Shown in pieces: positions 1-8,052 of a DNA stretch of 32,801 nucleotides. Origin of the DNA: Methanobacteriota archaeon (lineage in GTDB: Archaea; Thermoplasmatota; E2; JACPAO01; JAHWKR01); assembly GCA_019347805.1 (NCBI GenBank), contig JAHWKR010000038.1, positions 1 through 32,801 of the forward strand, in the 5' to 3' direction. The position numbers and the translations under genes are program-made. The notes under the pieces are model-generated. The model was not told the origin of the DNA. It searched no databases and saw only the letters and a list, made by a program, of their open reading frames with translations. Numbering within the stretch: position 1 is the stretch's first letter; every line of letters begins with the position of its first letter.

Positions 1-141
1 AAGACGTTTTACTGAATGCGATGATGACACCTCTCCTCTTCTATGTGAGTTTCCATCTTCCTATTTTCCTCTCTGTCGCATTATGAATACGCCCGTGGAA
101 TCGGCCACTCAAGGATCAGGGGCATCTCCCGGACACCTCCC

Positions 142-375
142 TCACCGCTTCTTCGAACCCATCCCCGCCCGCACCAATGCGTTCATCCCGACCAGCGCCA
201 GGATGATAAAAAGCGGCATCTCGATGAAGAAGAACTGTGCCAGTCGTGCGTCACGGGTCGGTGGGTCGGGTCCCCATGCCATGAACGCGCCAACCGCGAG
301 CGCTGCGGCCATGAAGATGATGGCGATGGTGTATTGGAACCGTTTGTGCCGGTCGGGCCCGCCGCGGACCGCCAT
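142..375 (-). CDS. Small two-TM membrane protein, unknown function
   Basis: A 77-residue protein with a basic N-terminus and two hydrophobic segments (about residues 14-33 and 47-67), separated by a short polar loop containing WGPDPPTRD, and a basic tail (GSKKR). The ATG follows directly on the TAG stop of the MidA-like gene, with a GGGGGGAT purine run just before it that can serve as ribosome binding site. It is therefore probably the last gene of the nucS - methyltransferase transcript. No family is recognised. The positive-inside pattern and operon position make it more credible than the overlapping plus-strand frame. Confidence 0.7.
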   Translation of the reverse strand: MAVRGGPDRHKRFQYTIAIIFMAAALAVGAFMAWGPDPPTRDARLAQFFFIEMPLFIILALVGMNALVRAGMGSKKR

Positions 376-1548
376 CTAATCCCCCCTCGGTCGTGGGTCG
401 ACGGGCCGAACGTTGCTGAACCCAGGCAGCCGACCGTCTTGTGGCACAGCGCGCTCCAGGCAGAGCACCTTCACATCCTCTCCCATTCCGCCCGGCAGGA
501 GGATCTCCTTGAGAGCGGCGAGCGATGCCATTCCCGCTTCGTCCTGGACCGTGGCGGCGAGACCGGCCGCGGTCTGCAAAAGACCGAGGTCCCTGAGGAA
601 CGCCGATTGTGTCGCGAAACCGTGGACCTTCCAGCCGAGCCGTTCGGCGGCGCGGGCGGCCGCGGTCCATGAGACGTGGGTGGTGATGTCGCGCGAGCCG
701 GGGTATTCGAGTACCGGGAGGTCTTTCCTGTGTCCGCTGTAGGTGCGCAGTGTGCCCTCCGGTCGCGGCTCGCCGAGGAGGTCGCGCGCCACCTCGCCAT
801 AATCGACGAGCAAGAGGAAGGTGGGGGGTTCGGTTTTGTCGGTGATCTCTTGTAGCCAGGCTTCGGCGCCGACCGGTACCTCGACCAGTTGACCGTCGGG
901 GACCGGGATGCCGAAGCTTTCGACCTGGTCGATGAGATCCTGGGGAGCGGGGGCTTCGTGCCAGACGAATCGGACATCCTGTTCTTTGCTGTCATCCAGG
1001 GCCACCAGACGCTCCCACCATGCCTCGGCGCGACGACGAAGAAGCCGCACGGGAAGATTGTCAAGCAGTTCGTTGGCGAGGACCAACGTTGGGCCGACGC
1101 TTTTTGGGAGTGTCTCGACGACCTCCACATGGCCCGCTTCTATGTGCGTCTGCAAGCCGCGTCTTGCGGCATCGCGGTGCGCCGGGTCGACGTCGACCAA
1201 CGTGTATCTCAGCGCGCCGTACGCCGCCGGAGCCTCTTCGCGCAGGCGTTCCAGGAGCGGGATCGCCAGCGCACCGGTCCCGGCCGCGGCTTCGACGATA
1301 TGCCACGCGTCCGGCTTCCCGAGTCGTTCCCATACCGCGCTCGCGAAGCGGGCCACCGTGGCGCCGAACCAGGGGGTGAGCGTGGGTGCGGTGACAAAAT
1401 CGCCCTCCGTCCCGGCGCGCGTCCCTGCCCCGCCACCATAGTAGCCCTCCGCCTCGTCGTAGAGCGCGAGGGCCATGAAGCGGTCGAAGCGCATCGGACC
1501 TTCTTCGCGGATCTCCGTCCGGATGCGCTCAAGCAGCGGTACGGTCAT
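376..1548 (-). CDS. SAM-dependent methyltransferase, MidA/NDUFAF7 family
   Basis: The 390-residue product matches the MidA/NDUFAF7 (DUF185) fold. It has an N-terminal RFMALALYDEAEGYY segment, a SAM-binding VEAAAGTGALAIPLLERL motif, the family signature NELLDNLPVRLL and a later LLLVDYG strand. Mitochondrial members methylate an arginine of a complex I subunit; the substrate in archaea is not known. The ATG at 1548 is chosen because the family normally begins a few residues before the RIR..EGP helix. A GTG at 1593, eight bases after the nucS stop, would add 15 residues, and the frame stays open to 1710 inside nucS. It is transcribed with nucS upstream and the 77-residue membrane protein downstream. 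Confidence 0.85.
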   Translation of the reverse strand: MTVPLLERIRTEIREEGPMRFDRFMALALYDEAEGYYGGGAGTRAGTEGDFVTAPTLTPWFGATVARFASAVWERLGKPDAWHIVEAAAGTGALAIPLLERLREEAPAAYGALRYTLVDVDPAHRDAARRGLQTHIEAGHVEVVETLPKSVGPTLVLANELLDNLPVRLLRRRAEAWWERLVALDDSKEQDVRFVWHEAPAPQDLIDQVESFGIPVPDGQLVEVPVGAEAWLQEITDKTEPPTFLLLVDYGEVARDLLGEPRPEGTLRTYSGHRKDLPVLEYPGSRDITTHVSWTAAARAAERLGWKVHGFATQSAFLRDLGLLQTAAGLAATVQDEAGMASLAALKEILLPGGMGEDVKVLCLERAVPQDGRLPGFSNVRPVDPRPRGD

Positions 1549-1600
1549 CGACACGTCGGCAGCGGGGCGGGTCCTATAGCTGGTTTTCTTCACCGGCCGT

Positions 1601-2563
1601 TCATCCCTTGCGTCGTCGGCCGGTACGCACCGTCCGTTCCTTGTCGCCGTCCTTGAGGCCGTCCCCGCCGAACCGTCCGAGCGTCGCCTGCCCTGCGGCC
1701 CGCGGCGCATCGAGGTGTTGCAAGAGGTCGTCCCAATCGATCGCCACGTGTTCCAGGCCGTGGTCGGAAAGCATTTTCTGCGCCTTGTCCGAGATGCCGG
1801 GGCAGGCGAGGATACCGCGCACCTTCGGGGAGGTCTTGCCGTTCTGGCCGTTCGCTCCCGTCTTGCCGGACCCGTTCTTCCCGGAGCGGGTCGCGACCGC
1901 CACGTTCGCCGTCCCCTCCATCACGTCCCCTTCGACCGCATAGCGGCCGTTGCGTTCCATCTCGACATAGCGCCACAACTGCGTCGCCTCCGATATGCCG
2001 CCCTTGGAACGCTTCACCTCGACGAGCACGCGATGCCCCTCTTTGTCGGTCCCCCACAGGTCGACCGGTCCCCGCCGCGTGTCCTTCTCGCCGCGATGGA
2101 AGACGAGCCCCGGCTCGATGAGCTCCGGGTGTGCGTAGAAGAGCGCGTGCAGGTCCCCTTCTGTCCGCCTCAGCACCAGTTCCTGGGCGTCGCGCATCGG
2201 CACCGACAAGAGCAGGCGCACGTCGTGCAGGAAGATCCGCACAACCTCCTCGTGCGGCTTGCGGCGGAGCGCTGTGAGTTCGATGCGGCCGTCCTTTTCG
2301 GCGACCGAGAACCGGTTCTCCCCCGGCGGCATCCAGTTGACCGGCTTCGACTTCTCCCCGGTGTGGACAAGGAGCGTCCCGTCGGGCTTGAGCATGATGA
2401 GCCGCTCCCCCTGGTCGAGCGTGGAAGCGGCACGGCCCTGATAGTCCACCGTGCAGTTGGCGAAGACCTGGACGAGCCGTCCCCTGTGCTCCTTGAGGCC
2501 GGCGAGGGCGCTCTGGAGGAACGCGAGGGCCGCCTCGGGCTCAGGCTCGCGGAGGATGTGCAT
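1601..2563 (-). CDS. nucS: Endonuclease NucS/EndoMS, mismatch-specific
   Basis: A 320-residue NucS. In characterised archaeal members it cuts both strands at mismatched or branched DNA with the sliding clamp PCNA. The N-terminal DNA-binding half contains CTVDYQGRA (Arg44), LIMLKPDGTLLVH and KPVNWMPPG. The RecB-like nuclease core shows GPVDLW (Asp168) and LVEVKRSKGG (Glu182, Lys184), the same D-x13-E-x-K spacing as the Pyrococcus catalytic residues. A QATLGRF stretch (292-298) resembles a PCNA-binding PIP box. Unusual is a Gly/Asn/Lys/Thr-rich insertion at about 218-246, just before the conserved VRGILACPGIS strand. A TATA-like box 24-31 bases upstream of the ATG argues for a leaderless start. 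Confidence 0.93.
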   Translation of the reverse strand: MHILREPEPEAALAFLQSALAGLKEHRGRLVQVFANCTVDYQGRAASTLDQGERLIMLKPDGTLLVHTGEKSKPVNWMPPGENRFSVAEKDGRIELTALRRKPHEEVVRIFLHDVRLLLSVPMRDAQELVLRRTEGDLHALFYAHPELIEPGLVFHRGEKDTRRGPVDLWGTDKEGHRVLVEVKRSKGGISEATQLWRYVEMERNGRYAVEGDVMEGTANVAVATRSGKNGSGKTGANGQNGKTSPKVRGILACPGISDKAQKMLSDHGLEHVAIDWDDLLQHLDAPRAAGQATLGRFGGDGLKDGDKERTVRTGRRRKG

Positions 2564-2586
2564 CCAGGCGTCGACCTCGTGGGGGC

Positions 2587-2594
2587 GATAAAGG
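2587..2594 (-). promoter_or_regulatory. TATA-like box of nucS
   Basis: Read on the minus strand this is CCTTTATC, 24-31 bases before the nucS ATG. That spacing puts the predicted transcription start at or next to the start codon, as in leaderless archaeal mRNAs. Confidence 0.6.
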
Positions 2595-2733
2595 GGTTGG
2601 GGGTGGGTTTCAGGTGCAATCCCTCGGAGGGAACGGGGTCGGGGAAGGCCTCAGCAGCCCATTCGGGGCCTTCTGCGGCCTTTCGTGCTCTTCAAGAAGG
2701 AGGACGGCCGTCGCCGCCACCAGGAGCGAGCCC

Positions 2734-3150
2734 ATGTTCCATGCAGACCTGAACCTCAACTGGCTGGCCATCATCGCCGCCGGCGCCGTCTATTTCGTCC
2801 TCGGGGCCGTCTGGTATTCGCCTGCGGTCTTCGGCAAGAAATGGATGGAGCTCGTCGGCATGACCGAGGAGAAGGCGAAGGAAGGAGGGCAGGCGGGACC
2901 ACTCGTCGGCATGTTCCTCCTCAACCTCATCGCCGCGCTCGCCCTCGCTGCGCTCCTGGCGTGGTCCGACACGACAGGGCTCACCGAGTCGCTCATCTTC
3001 TCGCTCTTCATCGCCATCGGTTTCGTCATCACCACCGAACTGACCCACGTGCTCTTCGAGAAGACGGAGACGGAACTCTTCATGATCAACGCCGGTTACC
3101 ACGTCGTCGGCATCGTGCTCATGGGCCTCGTCATCGGCGCCTGGTCATGA
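2734..3150 (+). CDS. DUF1761-like four-TM membrane protein
   Basis: A 138-residue protein with four hydrophobic segments (about 8-28, 56-76, 84-104, 113-135). The VWYSPAVFGKKWMELVG motif after the first segment, and the overall length, resemble the DUF1761 family of small integral membrane proteins of unknown function. The ATG at 2734 is preferred over the upstream ATG at 2614 because AGGAG lies about seven bases before it, and the extra 40 residues of the longer form are low-complexity Ser/Arg sequence. The gene is divergent from nucS and 63 bases upstream of another membrane protein gene. Confidence 0.8.
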   Translation: MFHADLNLNWLAIIAAGAVYFVLGAVWYSPAVFGKKWMELVGMTEEKAKEGGQAGPLVGMFLLNLIAALALAALLAWSDTTGLTESLIFSLFIAIGFVITTELTHVLFEKTETELFMINAGYHVVGIVLMGLVIGAWS

Positions 3151-3213
3151 TCTCACGGATGGTCGCACGACGGCAGCCTCAAGAGCGACGGCGTCCTCCG
3201 GGCGGATGACACG

Positions 3214-3732
3214 ATGGTCGAGATCGCCCCGTTCCTCGCCTACGATTTCCCCTCCACCACGGTCTACGCCCTCTGGTTCCTCCTTGGCTCGTTCGCAGTC
3301 TCGGGGCTGTCCGATCTTCGGCGCATGTCCGCGCAACGCGAGTTCATGGAAGTGTGGATCCTCTTCACCGCCGCGGTCTTCGTGCTCGACGCGTGGCGGG
3401 TCTACAACGGCGCCGATCTCATCGTGCATGGTGTGAAGTGGGCGCTCATCCTCCTTGCGGGCTTGTTCTCCTGGCGCGGCGTCGGCGGCCTGTTCCGCCT
3501 TGCGCGCGGGGACGTGTGGGCCATCGTCGCCGTCTGCTCGTTGTTCAATCCGCTCTTCGTCGTCCTCTACATGGCCGTCTTGAAGGTGACCGACATCATC
3601 ACTGCGCCGCTCTTCCGCCGGTTCGGCTCCGGTGGGGCGTATCCGTTCATCCCGGCGGTCTTGATCGCGACGCTCATCACGGTCGCGGTCATCCTCGCCG
3701 ATGTCGTGGGGCGGGCCATCGGGCGGCTCTGA
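3214..3732 (+). CDS. Multi-TM membrane protein, unknown function
   Basis: A 172-residue hydrophobic protein with about five membrane segments (near residues 14-30, 43-60, 70-88, 100-120 and 145-166). The charged loops LSDLRRMSAQREF and FRRFGSGG probably face the cytoplasm. The N-terminal segment of DUF1761-type genes is absent and no family is recognised. It lies 63 bases after the preceding membrane protein gene on the same strand and may share its transcript. No convincing ribosome binding site is visible at the ATG, so the exact start is less certain than the frame. Confidence 0.65.
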   Translation: MVEIAPFLAYDFPSTTVYALWFLLGSFAVSGLSDLRRMSAQREFMEVWILFTAAVFVLDAWRVYNGADLIVHGVKWALILLAGLFSWRGVGGLFRLARGDVWAIVAVCSLFNPLFVVLYMAVLKVTDIITAPLFRRFGSGGAYPFIPAVLIATLITVAVILADVVGRAIGRL

Positions 3733-3828
3733 GGCGCCGCGTGCGGGCCGTGCCGTCAGGATCGAGGCCATACCGGCCGTTGGAGTCGACCATGGTTCGG
3801 CTGTGGAGCCGACATCCGCCGCCCCAAC

Positions 3829-3836
3829 GCTTATCA
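3829..3836 (+). promoter_or_regulatory. TATA-like box of rlmE
   Basis: GCTTATCA lies 25-32 bases before the GTG at 3861. This supports that GTG as a leaderless start and argues against the much longer open frame that begins at 3354. Confidence 0.55.
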
Positions 3837-3860
3837 ACCATCCCACATGAGCCCGCGTCC

Positions 3861-4520
3861 GTGAGCAAAAGCTGGCAGCGTGAGCGAAAGAAGGATCCCT
3901 TCTACCGGTCGGCCAAGAAGGTCGGCTATCGCGCCCGTTCTGCCTACAAGCTGAAACAGATCCACGAACGCTTCCGCGTCTTCAAGAAAGGTCAGGTCGT
4001 CGTCGACCTCGGTGCGGCGCCGGGCGGCTGGACGCAGGTGGCGGTGGAAGAGGTCGGGGAGGGAGGCCTTGTCGTCGGCGTCGACCTCGACACCATCCAG
4101 CCCGTCTTGGGCGCCACCTTCGTGCGCGGCGACGTGACGAAGGAGAACACCGTCCGCAAGGTCGTGGAACGGGTCGAGGAGCGCAGCGGACGCACGGGTC
4201 GCACGGTCGACGTCATCATCTCGGACATGTCCCCCAACATCTCGGGCAACTATTCCCTTGATCAGGCACAATCCTACTGGTTGTGCCACAACGCGCTCAA
4301 GTTCGCCGAACAGACGCTCATGCACGGCGGTATATTCGTCGCCAAGATCTTCGAGGGCGAGGACTTCGTCACCTTCCGCGACGAGATGAAGGAACGCTTC
4401 TCCACGGTGCGCAGCTACAGTCCCCCCGCGAGCCGCAAGGAATCCTCCGAGGTCTACCTCGTCGGCAAGGGCTACTATGCGCCCGGCACGGAGCCGGGAC
4501 CGCGCGACGAAGAGGAATAG
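3861..4520 (+). CDS. rlmE: 23S rRNA 2'-O-uridine methyltransferase RlmE/FtsJ
   Basis: A 219-residue FtsJ/RrmJ-type methyltransferase, predicted to methylate the 2'-OH of a conserved uridine in the A-loop of 23S rRNA. The SAM motif is VVDLGAAPGGWTQVA (about 46-60). The full K-D-K-E tetrad is visible: Lys30 in RSAYKL, Asp in IISDMSPN, Lys in FVAKIFEG and Glu in SSEVYLVG. The substrate-recognition segment SYSPPASRKESSE precedes the last motif. The open frame extends far upstream, but that part is a shadow of the preceding gene. GTG 3861 gives the family's usual length and has a TATA box at the right distance. Confidence 0.95.
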   Translation: MSKSWQRERKKDPFYRSAKKVGYRARSAYKLKQIHERFRVFKKGQVVVDLGAAPGGWTQVAVEEVGEGGLVVGVDLDTIQPVLGATFVRGDVTKENTVRKVVERVEERSGRTGRTVDVIISDMSPNISGNYSLDQAQSYWLCHNALKFAEQTLMHGGIFVAKIFEGEDFVTFRDEMKERFSTVRSYSPPASRKESSEVYLVGKGYYAPGTEPGPRDEEE

Positions 4521-4592
4521 GCCCTCGCATACGAGAACGACCTGTTCGACAGGAGCCAGAGCCCCTCATCCTGCCGTTGGGACACACGGCAA

Positions 4593-4602
4593 AAGGTTAA
4601 GC
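4593..4602 (+). promoter_or_regulatory. TATA-like box of the 4626 gene
   Basis: AAGGTTAAGC lies 24-33 bases before the GTG at 4626, again consistent with a leaderless transcript. Confidence 0.5.
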
Positions 4603-4625
4603 GTGCCAGTCGATGGCCCGGGTCC

Positions 4626-5468
4626 GTGGAGCAGGGAAACCCTAGCGCTGAGCCGGTCGAGCCGATGGCCGCCCCACCCGGTGCGAGACAGCGCACGATC
4701 GGGGCCCTCCTCGTCTTCGTCGGCACCCTCCTGGCGCTTTCCGGGACCGGCCTGGCCCTGTCCGCCTCGTTCGTGGACGGTGCGGGTTCCGACAAGCCGC
4801 TCATCGGTGTGGCCGGGATCGAGCTGCCGCTGCAGATCCTCATCGGCGGCGCTGCAGGTCTCCTCGGCCTTCTCATGCTCTTTTTCGGTCTCGTCCTGCG
4901 CGAACTCGGGTCCCGTCGTGCCGCCATCCCGGTCGACACCGACCCCGCGGTCCGTCTCGTGCGCGTCGACCCCGTACACGAACGGCATGTCCGCTGGGGT
5001 GTCATGGGTGCGCTCTTCGGTGTGTTCGTGATGGCGATCTTCGCCGCGGTCGCGCTCAGCCCCGACCCGCTTGTCGTGATCGGCGCCGGTGAAGAGAACG
5101 CGGCCCATGGTTCGCCTCTCGATCACGATGTATGGGAAGGCGAGGCCGCCGCCTCTCCGACCGCGCACCTCGAAGAGCATCTCAGTGCCCGGGCGGAACG
5201 GATCTGGACCGTCCCCGATGGTGGCGAACGTGTCTTCGTCAACCTGAGTTGGGAAGTGGTCGACCCGACCACCGAACGGCTACGCGTCGTGCTGCAAGAA
5301 GCCCAAGGCGACGGGTGGACGGTCCTGGAGAGCGCTGAAGGCGTGTCTCCCGTGAAGTTCAACGTCGACGTCGAAGAAGGGACGCGACTCCGCGCCGTCG
5401 TCGAGCGTGTGCAGGAATCCGACCAGACGCAGCCGTTCCTGCTCTACCTCTCCTTCTGGGCGTCCTGA
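4626..5468 (+). CDS. Three-TM protein with a C-terminal extracytoplasmic domain
   Basis: A 280-residue protein. After an N-terminal cytoplasmic stretch come three hydrophobic segments (about 24-47, 66-90 and 122-145). A soluble domain of about 130 residues follows, rich in acidic residues and beta-strand-like (RIWTVPDGGERVFVNLSWE, FNVDVEEGTRLRAVVE). It resembles a jelly-roll or Ig-like sensing or binding domain, but no family is recognised. The GTG start is supported by the TATA-like box. The 3' end overlaps the 3' end of the convergent trm1 gene by 25 bases. Confidence 0.7.
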   Translation: MEQGNPSAEPVEPMAAPPGARQRTIGALLVFVGTLLALSGTGLALSASFVDGAGSDKPLIGVAGIELPLQILIGGAAGLLGLLMLFFGLVLRELGSRRAAIPVDTDPAVRLVRVDPVHERHVRWGVMGALFGVFVMAIFAAVALSPDPLVVIGAGEENAAHGSPLDHDVWEGEAAASPTAHLEEHLSARAERIWTVPDGGERVFVNLSWEVVDPTTERLRVVLQEAQGDGWTVLESAEGVSPVKFNVDVEEGTRLRAVVERVQESDQTQPFLLYLSFWAS

Positions 5469-6658
5469 GCCGCCGCACGGTATGCCTCGGTGAGCTGCGG
5501 TCCGGTGGCGTCGGTCTTGAACGCGTCGCGTCCGAACTGGGTGCGCGTGGCCGTGTGGCCGTGCGCCCGGAGCGCCGCGAACAACCCTTCGCGCGACGGC
5601 GGGTTGCTGCCGAGCCGGCGGCCCCATTCTCCCACCTCGTAGTGGAGCGGCGGGGCGCCCGCCTCTTCCATGGCGAGCGAAAGGAGCGCCGACAAGGGCT
5701 TGTGGTGGAGCGCAGCGTGGTCGCCGAGGCGCGCGACCAGGTCCGAAAGGAGCGCCTTGTCGTGCAAGGCTCCGCCCCACAGCGGACCGGCGGCGCGCAC
5801 CACATCGGCCGGTACAAGTGCGTCACGGTCCTGGACGTGCCGCGTGCCGTCGGCCTCTTCCACGGCACGCCCGAGGCGGGCGACGGCGGCGTCGGCGCGC
5901 TTCGCCCCGTTGCGGACGGCGAGGTAGGTGCGCACGTAGTGGTCGGTGGCGTGCGACAGCACCGGGGTGAGGGCGACGTCGTGGCGCGCCGCCGCGCGCA
6001 CCGCAGCGCCGATGAGGATGCGCACCGCGCACTCGTGCATGCCAGGACCGTGCCACGGCTCGGCGTCGTAACGGCGTCGGCACGGTTCGGGGAAGACGCC
6101 GCAGAGCGCGGTCATGTCGGTCGCGGTGAGGGCAAGGAGCCCGCGGTCCCTGACGAGACGGATCGCCGTGTCGAGGAAGGGCGCCGGCGAGCCGAACGGG
6201 TCGACGTCGACGAGGTCGGCCCGGCCACCGGCGAGTCCGAACGCGAAATCGCCCTGCACCGCCACGACGCGTCCCTCGACATCGTTCGTCCTCGCGTTCT
6301 CCCTGATGAGGGCGACAGCGTCCGGGTCGCGGTCGTTCGCGACCACTTCGACCGGCGCGCGCACCTCCTTGGCGAGGCGCACGGCGCGGGCGCCTGTCGC
6401 CGCGAGGCCGTCATAGACGCGGAACGGGCGTCCATCGGTGCGCCGTGCGGCATGCCGCTCGGCCCAGGCCTCGGTGACGAGGACGGAGAGGTCGCGGTTG
6501 AGCCGCATGGCCGGGTTGTAGAACACCCCCTCGACCTTCCCTGGACCCTTGTCGCGCCGCTCGGCGTCCGGCCGGCCGGCCGGCATGAGGAGGCGCACCT
6601 GGCCCTCTTCGACGATGGATGAGCGACCGGCGGAAGGCTGGACAGACGGCTCGTCCAC
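5444..6658 (-). CDS. trm1: tRNA (guanine26-N2)-dimethyltransferase Trm1
   Basis: A 404-residue Trm1, which makes N2,N2-dimethylguanosine at position 26 of many archaeal tRNAs using SAM. Family landmarks are the N-terminal IVEEGQVRLL, VFYNPAMRLNRDLSV, the SAM site VYDGLAATGARAVRLAKE, VVANDRDPDAVALIRENA, and the catalytic-region motif VDVDPFGSPAPFLDTA followed by LLALTATDMTALCG. The C-terminal substrate domain carries YVRTYLAVRNGAKRAD. The start is a GTG; a downstream ATG would remove the conserved VEEG segment. A TTTTTACAT element (6676-6685) sits about 18-27 bases upstream. The gene has its own promoter region after DUF309 on the same strand. Confidence 0.95.
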   Translation of the reverse strand: MDEPSVQPSAGRSSIVEEGQVRLLMPAGRPDAERRDKGPGKVEGVFYNPAMRLNRDLSVLVTEAWAERHAARRTDGRPFRVYDGLAATGARAVRLAKEVRAPVEVVANDRDPDAVALIRENARTNDVEGRVVAVQGDFAFGLAGGRADLVDVDPFGSPAPFLDTAIRLVRDRGLLALTATDMTALCGVFPEPCRRRYDAEPWHGPGMHECAVRILIGAAVRAAARHDVALTPVLSHATDHYVRTYLAVRNGAKRADAAVARLGRAVEEADGTRHVQDRDALVPADVVRAAGPLWGGALHDKALLSDLVARLGDHAALHHKPLSALLSLAMEEAGAPPLHYEVGEWGRRLGSNPPSREGLFAALRAHGHTATRTQFGRDAFKTDATGPQLTEAYRAAAQDAQKER

Positions 6659-6729
6659 AGCCGGTCGAGCCTGCGCTTTTTACATGAGCCTATCGTGCTG
6701 CAAGCGGTCCGACCGTTCCGTTCGAAGCA

Positions 6730-7131
6730 TCATTGGTCGCGCGGCACGACCGGGTAGTCGGCCTTCGTACCGGGCGGCGGGAGCGCCAGGACGGCGTCCA
6801 CGAGGACACGCAGGTGGACGTGCCGATAGACCTCCGCATAGCCGCCGAGACGGGCGCGCATCTTGTCGGTCTGCAGGCGGAAGCCTTCCGGGTTGCCTTT
6901 GGCGTGATGGACGAGCGCCGCGGCGACGTGGATGAGCCCCTGGAAGAACGCCTGTTCGGCCGGTGGTGCGCCGCGCCATGCCTCTTCCCACGCTTCGTGG
7001 GCGTGCCAGTGGCGGCCGGAGTCGAAGAGGGCGATGCCCCGGTCGAGAAGGGTGGCGAGCGTCTGCTCCGGCAGGACCTCGGCGCTCTCGAGGGGGGCTC
7101 CTTCACGATGCGGCTCGAAACCTTCGGCCAT
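6730..7131 (-). CDS. DUF309 family protein
   Basis: A 133-residue protein with the hallmark of DUF309 (TTHA0068-like helical proteins): a HAHEAWEEAWRG motif (about residues 43-54), then FFQGLIHVAAALVHHAKGN and a terminal helical segment. The function is unknown. The conserved His/Glu cluster suggests a metal or small-ligand site, which is inference. The ATG is preceded by AGGGAT. It lies 23 bases after the preceding small membrane protein gene on the minus strand, so the two are probably co-transcribed. Confidence 0.85.
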   Translation of the reverse strand: MAEGFEPHREGAPLESAEVLPEQTLATLLDRGIALFDSGRHWHAHEAWEEAWRGAPPAEQAFFQGLIHVAAALVHHAKGNPEGFRLQTDKMRARLGGYAEVYRHVHLRVLVDAVLALPPPGTKADYPVVPRDQ

Positions 7132-7154
7132 GGGATCCCTGTGATGGGTCGTCG

Positions 7155-7412
7155 CTATTTGGTGCCTTGGCGCGCGGCAAGCCGGTCGCGCACCACCCGC
7201 ACGCCGATGAGGAGGACGAGGACCCCGACAGCGGCACCGATGATGAAGCGGAGGGGGCCGGTGCTGATGAGGGCGCCGCCGACCATGCTGATCGCGAGCG
7301 CGGAGACGAGCGCGATGGCGAAGATGACGAGTGTCCAGGCGAGGATGGTCGACAGGGGCCGCTCTCCGGTGCCTGAGGGGCGCATGGCCGCGAGGTATCG
7401 CGTCCCGACCAT
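7155..7412 (-). CDS. Small two-TM membrane protein
   Basis: An 85-residue protein with two hydrophobic segments (ILAWTLVIFAIALVSALAI and FIIGAAVGVLVLLIGV) and a basic C-terminal RDRLAARQGTK. The ATG at 7412 is preferred because the strong Shine-Dalgarno-like run GGGGGAAGGG lies a few bases upstream. A GTG at 7460 would add 16 residues and start 13 bases after the NTPase stop. It lies between the THEP1-like NTPase and DUF309 genes on one strand, suggesting an operon. No family is recognised. Confidence 0.6.
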   Translation of the reverse strand: MVGTRYLAAMRPSGTGERPLSTILAWTLVIFAIALVSALAISMVGGALISTGPLRFIIGAAVGVLVLLIGVRVVRDRLAARQGTK

Positions 7413-7473
7413 TAGGACCCTTCCCCCGAAGGTGCGCCGCAGGGTGGACAAGTAGCGCACGCCAGGGCTTCGA

Positions 7474-8052
7474 CTAGTAATAATACGAGTCGAGCTTGTC
7501 CTTGAGGAGCTTCTCGATCTTGTAGGGCAGGAGGTTCTTGTTGACCGGGGTGACCTCGAGGATGCGCACGTCGTCGCGGCGGCGGATGTCCTGCAGGAGC
7601 GGATTGCGGGACTTCTTGTGCAGGGTCATGATGACCGGCTTATCGCAATCGAGGGCCTCCTTGACCGCGTCGCAGAAGGTCTCGGAGTGCATCTCCATCT
7701 TGCCGACCTCGTCGATGATGATGATGTCGACCTCTTCGGCGGCGATGGCCTCGCGGATGGCCTTGACGCCGATGGCCTCGATGACGTCGGTCTTGACGTG
7801 GAAGACGCCCTCGTCGGTCTCGACCTTGAACTTGGTGTCGAAGTCGAGCGCGGCGAAGATCTCTTCCTCCCCACTGCGCCAGTCCTTGATCTTGAAGCCT
7901 GTCCGCTTGTCGTCGACACGGATGGCCGTGGTGACCATTCCGCCGACCGTGAACTGGTCCGCTTGCAGCTTCTCGACGATCTTGATGAGGGTACTGGTCT
8001 TGCCGACGTTGGGAAGGCCGGTGATCCCGATTTTTGGGGTGTCGTCCATCAT
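7474..8052 (-). CDS. THEP1-type nucleoside-triphosphatase
   Basis: A 192-residue P-loop NTPase of the THEP1 (nucleoside-triphosphatase) type. The Walker A is GLPNVGKTST, the Walker B IIIIDEVGKMEM, and the arginine/lysine-rich lid-like segment KKSRNPLLQDIRRRDD follows. THEP1 enzymes hydrolyse ATP and GTP slowly in vitro and their role in the cell is unclear. The C-terminus ends in DSYYY. Two tandem ATG codons mark the start. The nearest TATA-like element lies about 80 bases upstream, so unlike many genes here it probably has a leader of about 50 bases. Confidence 0.9.
   Translation of the reverse strand: MMDDTPKIGITGLPNVGKTSTLIKIVEKLQADQFTVGGMVTTAIRVDDKRTGFKIKDWRSGEEEIFAALDFDTKFKVETDEGVFHVKTDVIEAIGVKAIREAIAAEEVDIIIIDEVGKMEMHSETFCDAVKEALDCDKPVIMTLHKKSRNPLLQDIRRRDDVRILEVTPVNKNLLPYKIEKLLKDKLDSYYY

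Noticed and set aside
1-141. Pyrimidine-rich stretch at the window start
   Set aside because: No frame, repeat or promoter could be supported; it may be the 3' end of a transcript from outside the window.
3354-3860. Long N-terminal extension of the rlmE frame
   Set aside because: The extra residues are Arg/His-rich shadow sequence of the upstream membrane protein gene; the TATA box and family length support GTG 3861.
5555-6622. 355-codon plus-strand frame opposite trm1
   Set aside because: Antisense to a gene with every Trm1 motif intact.
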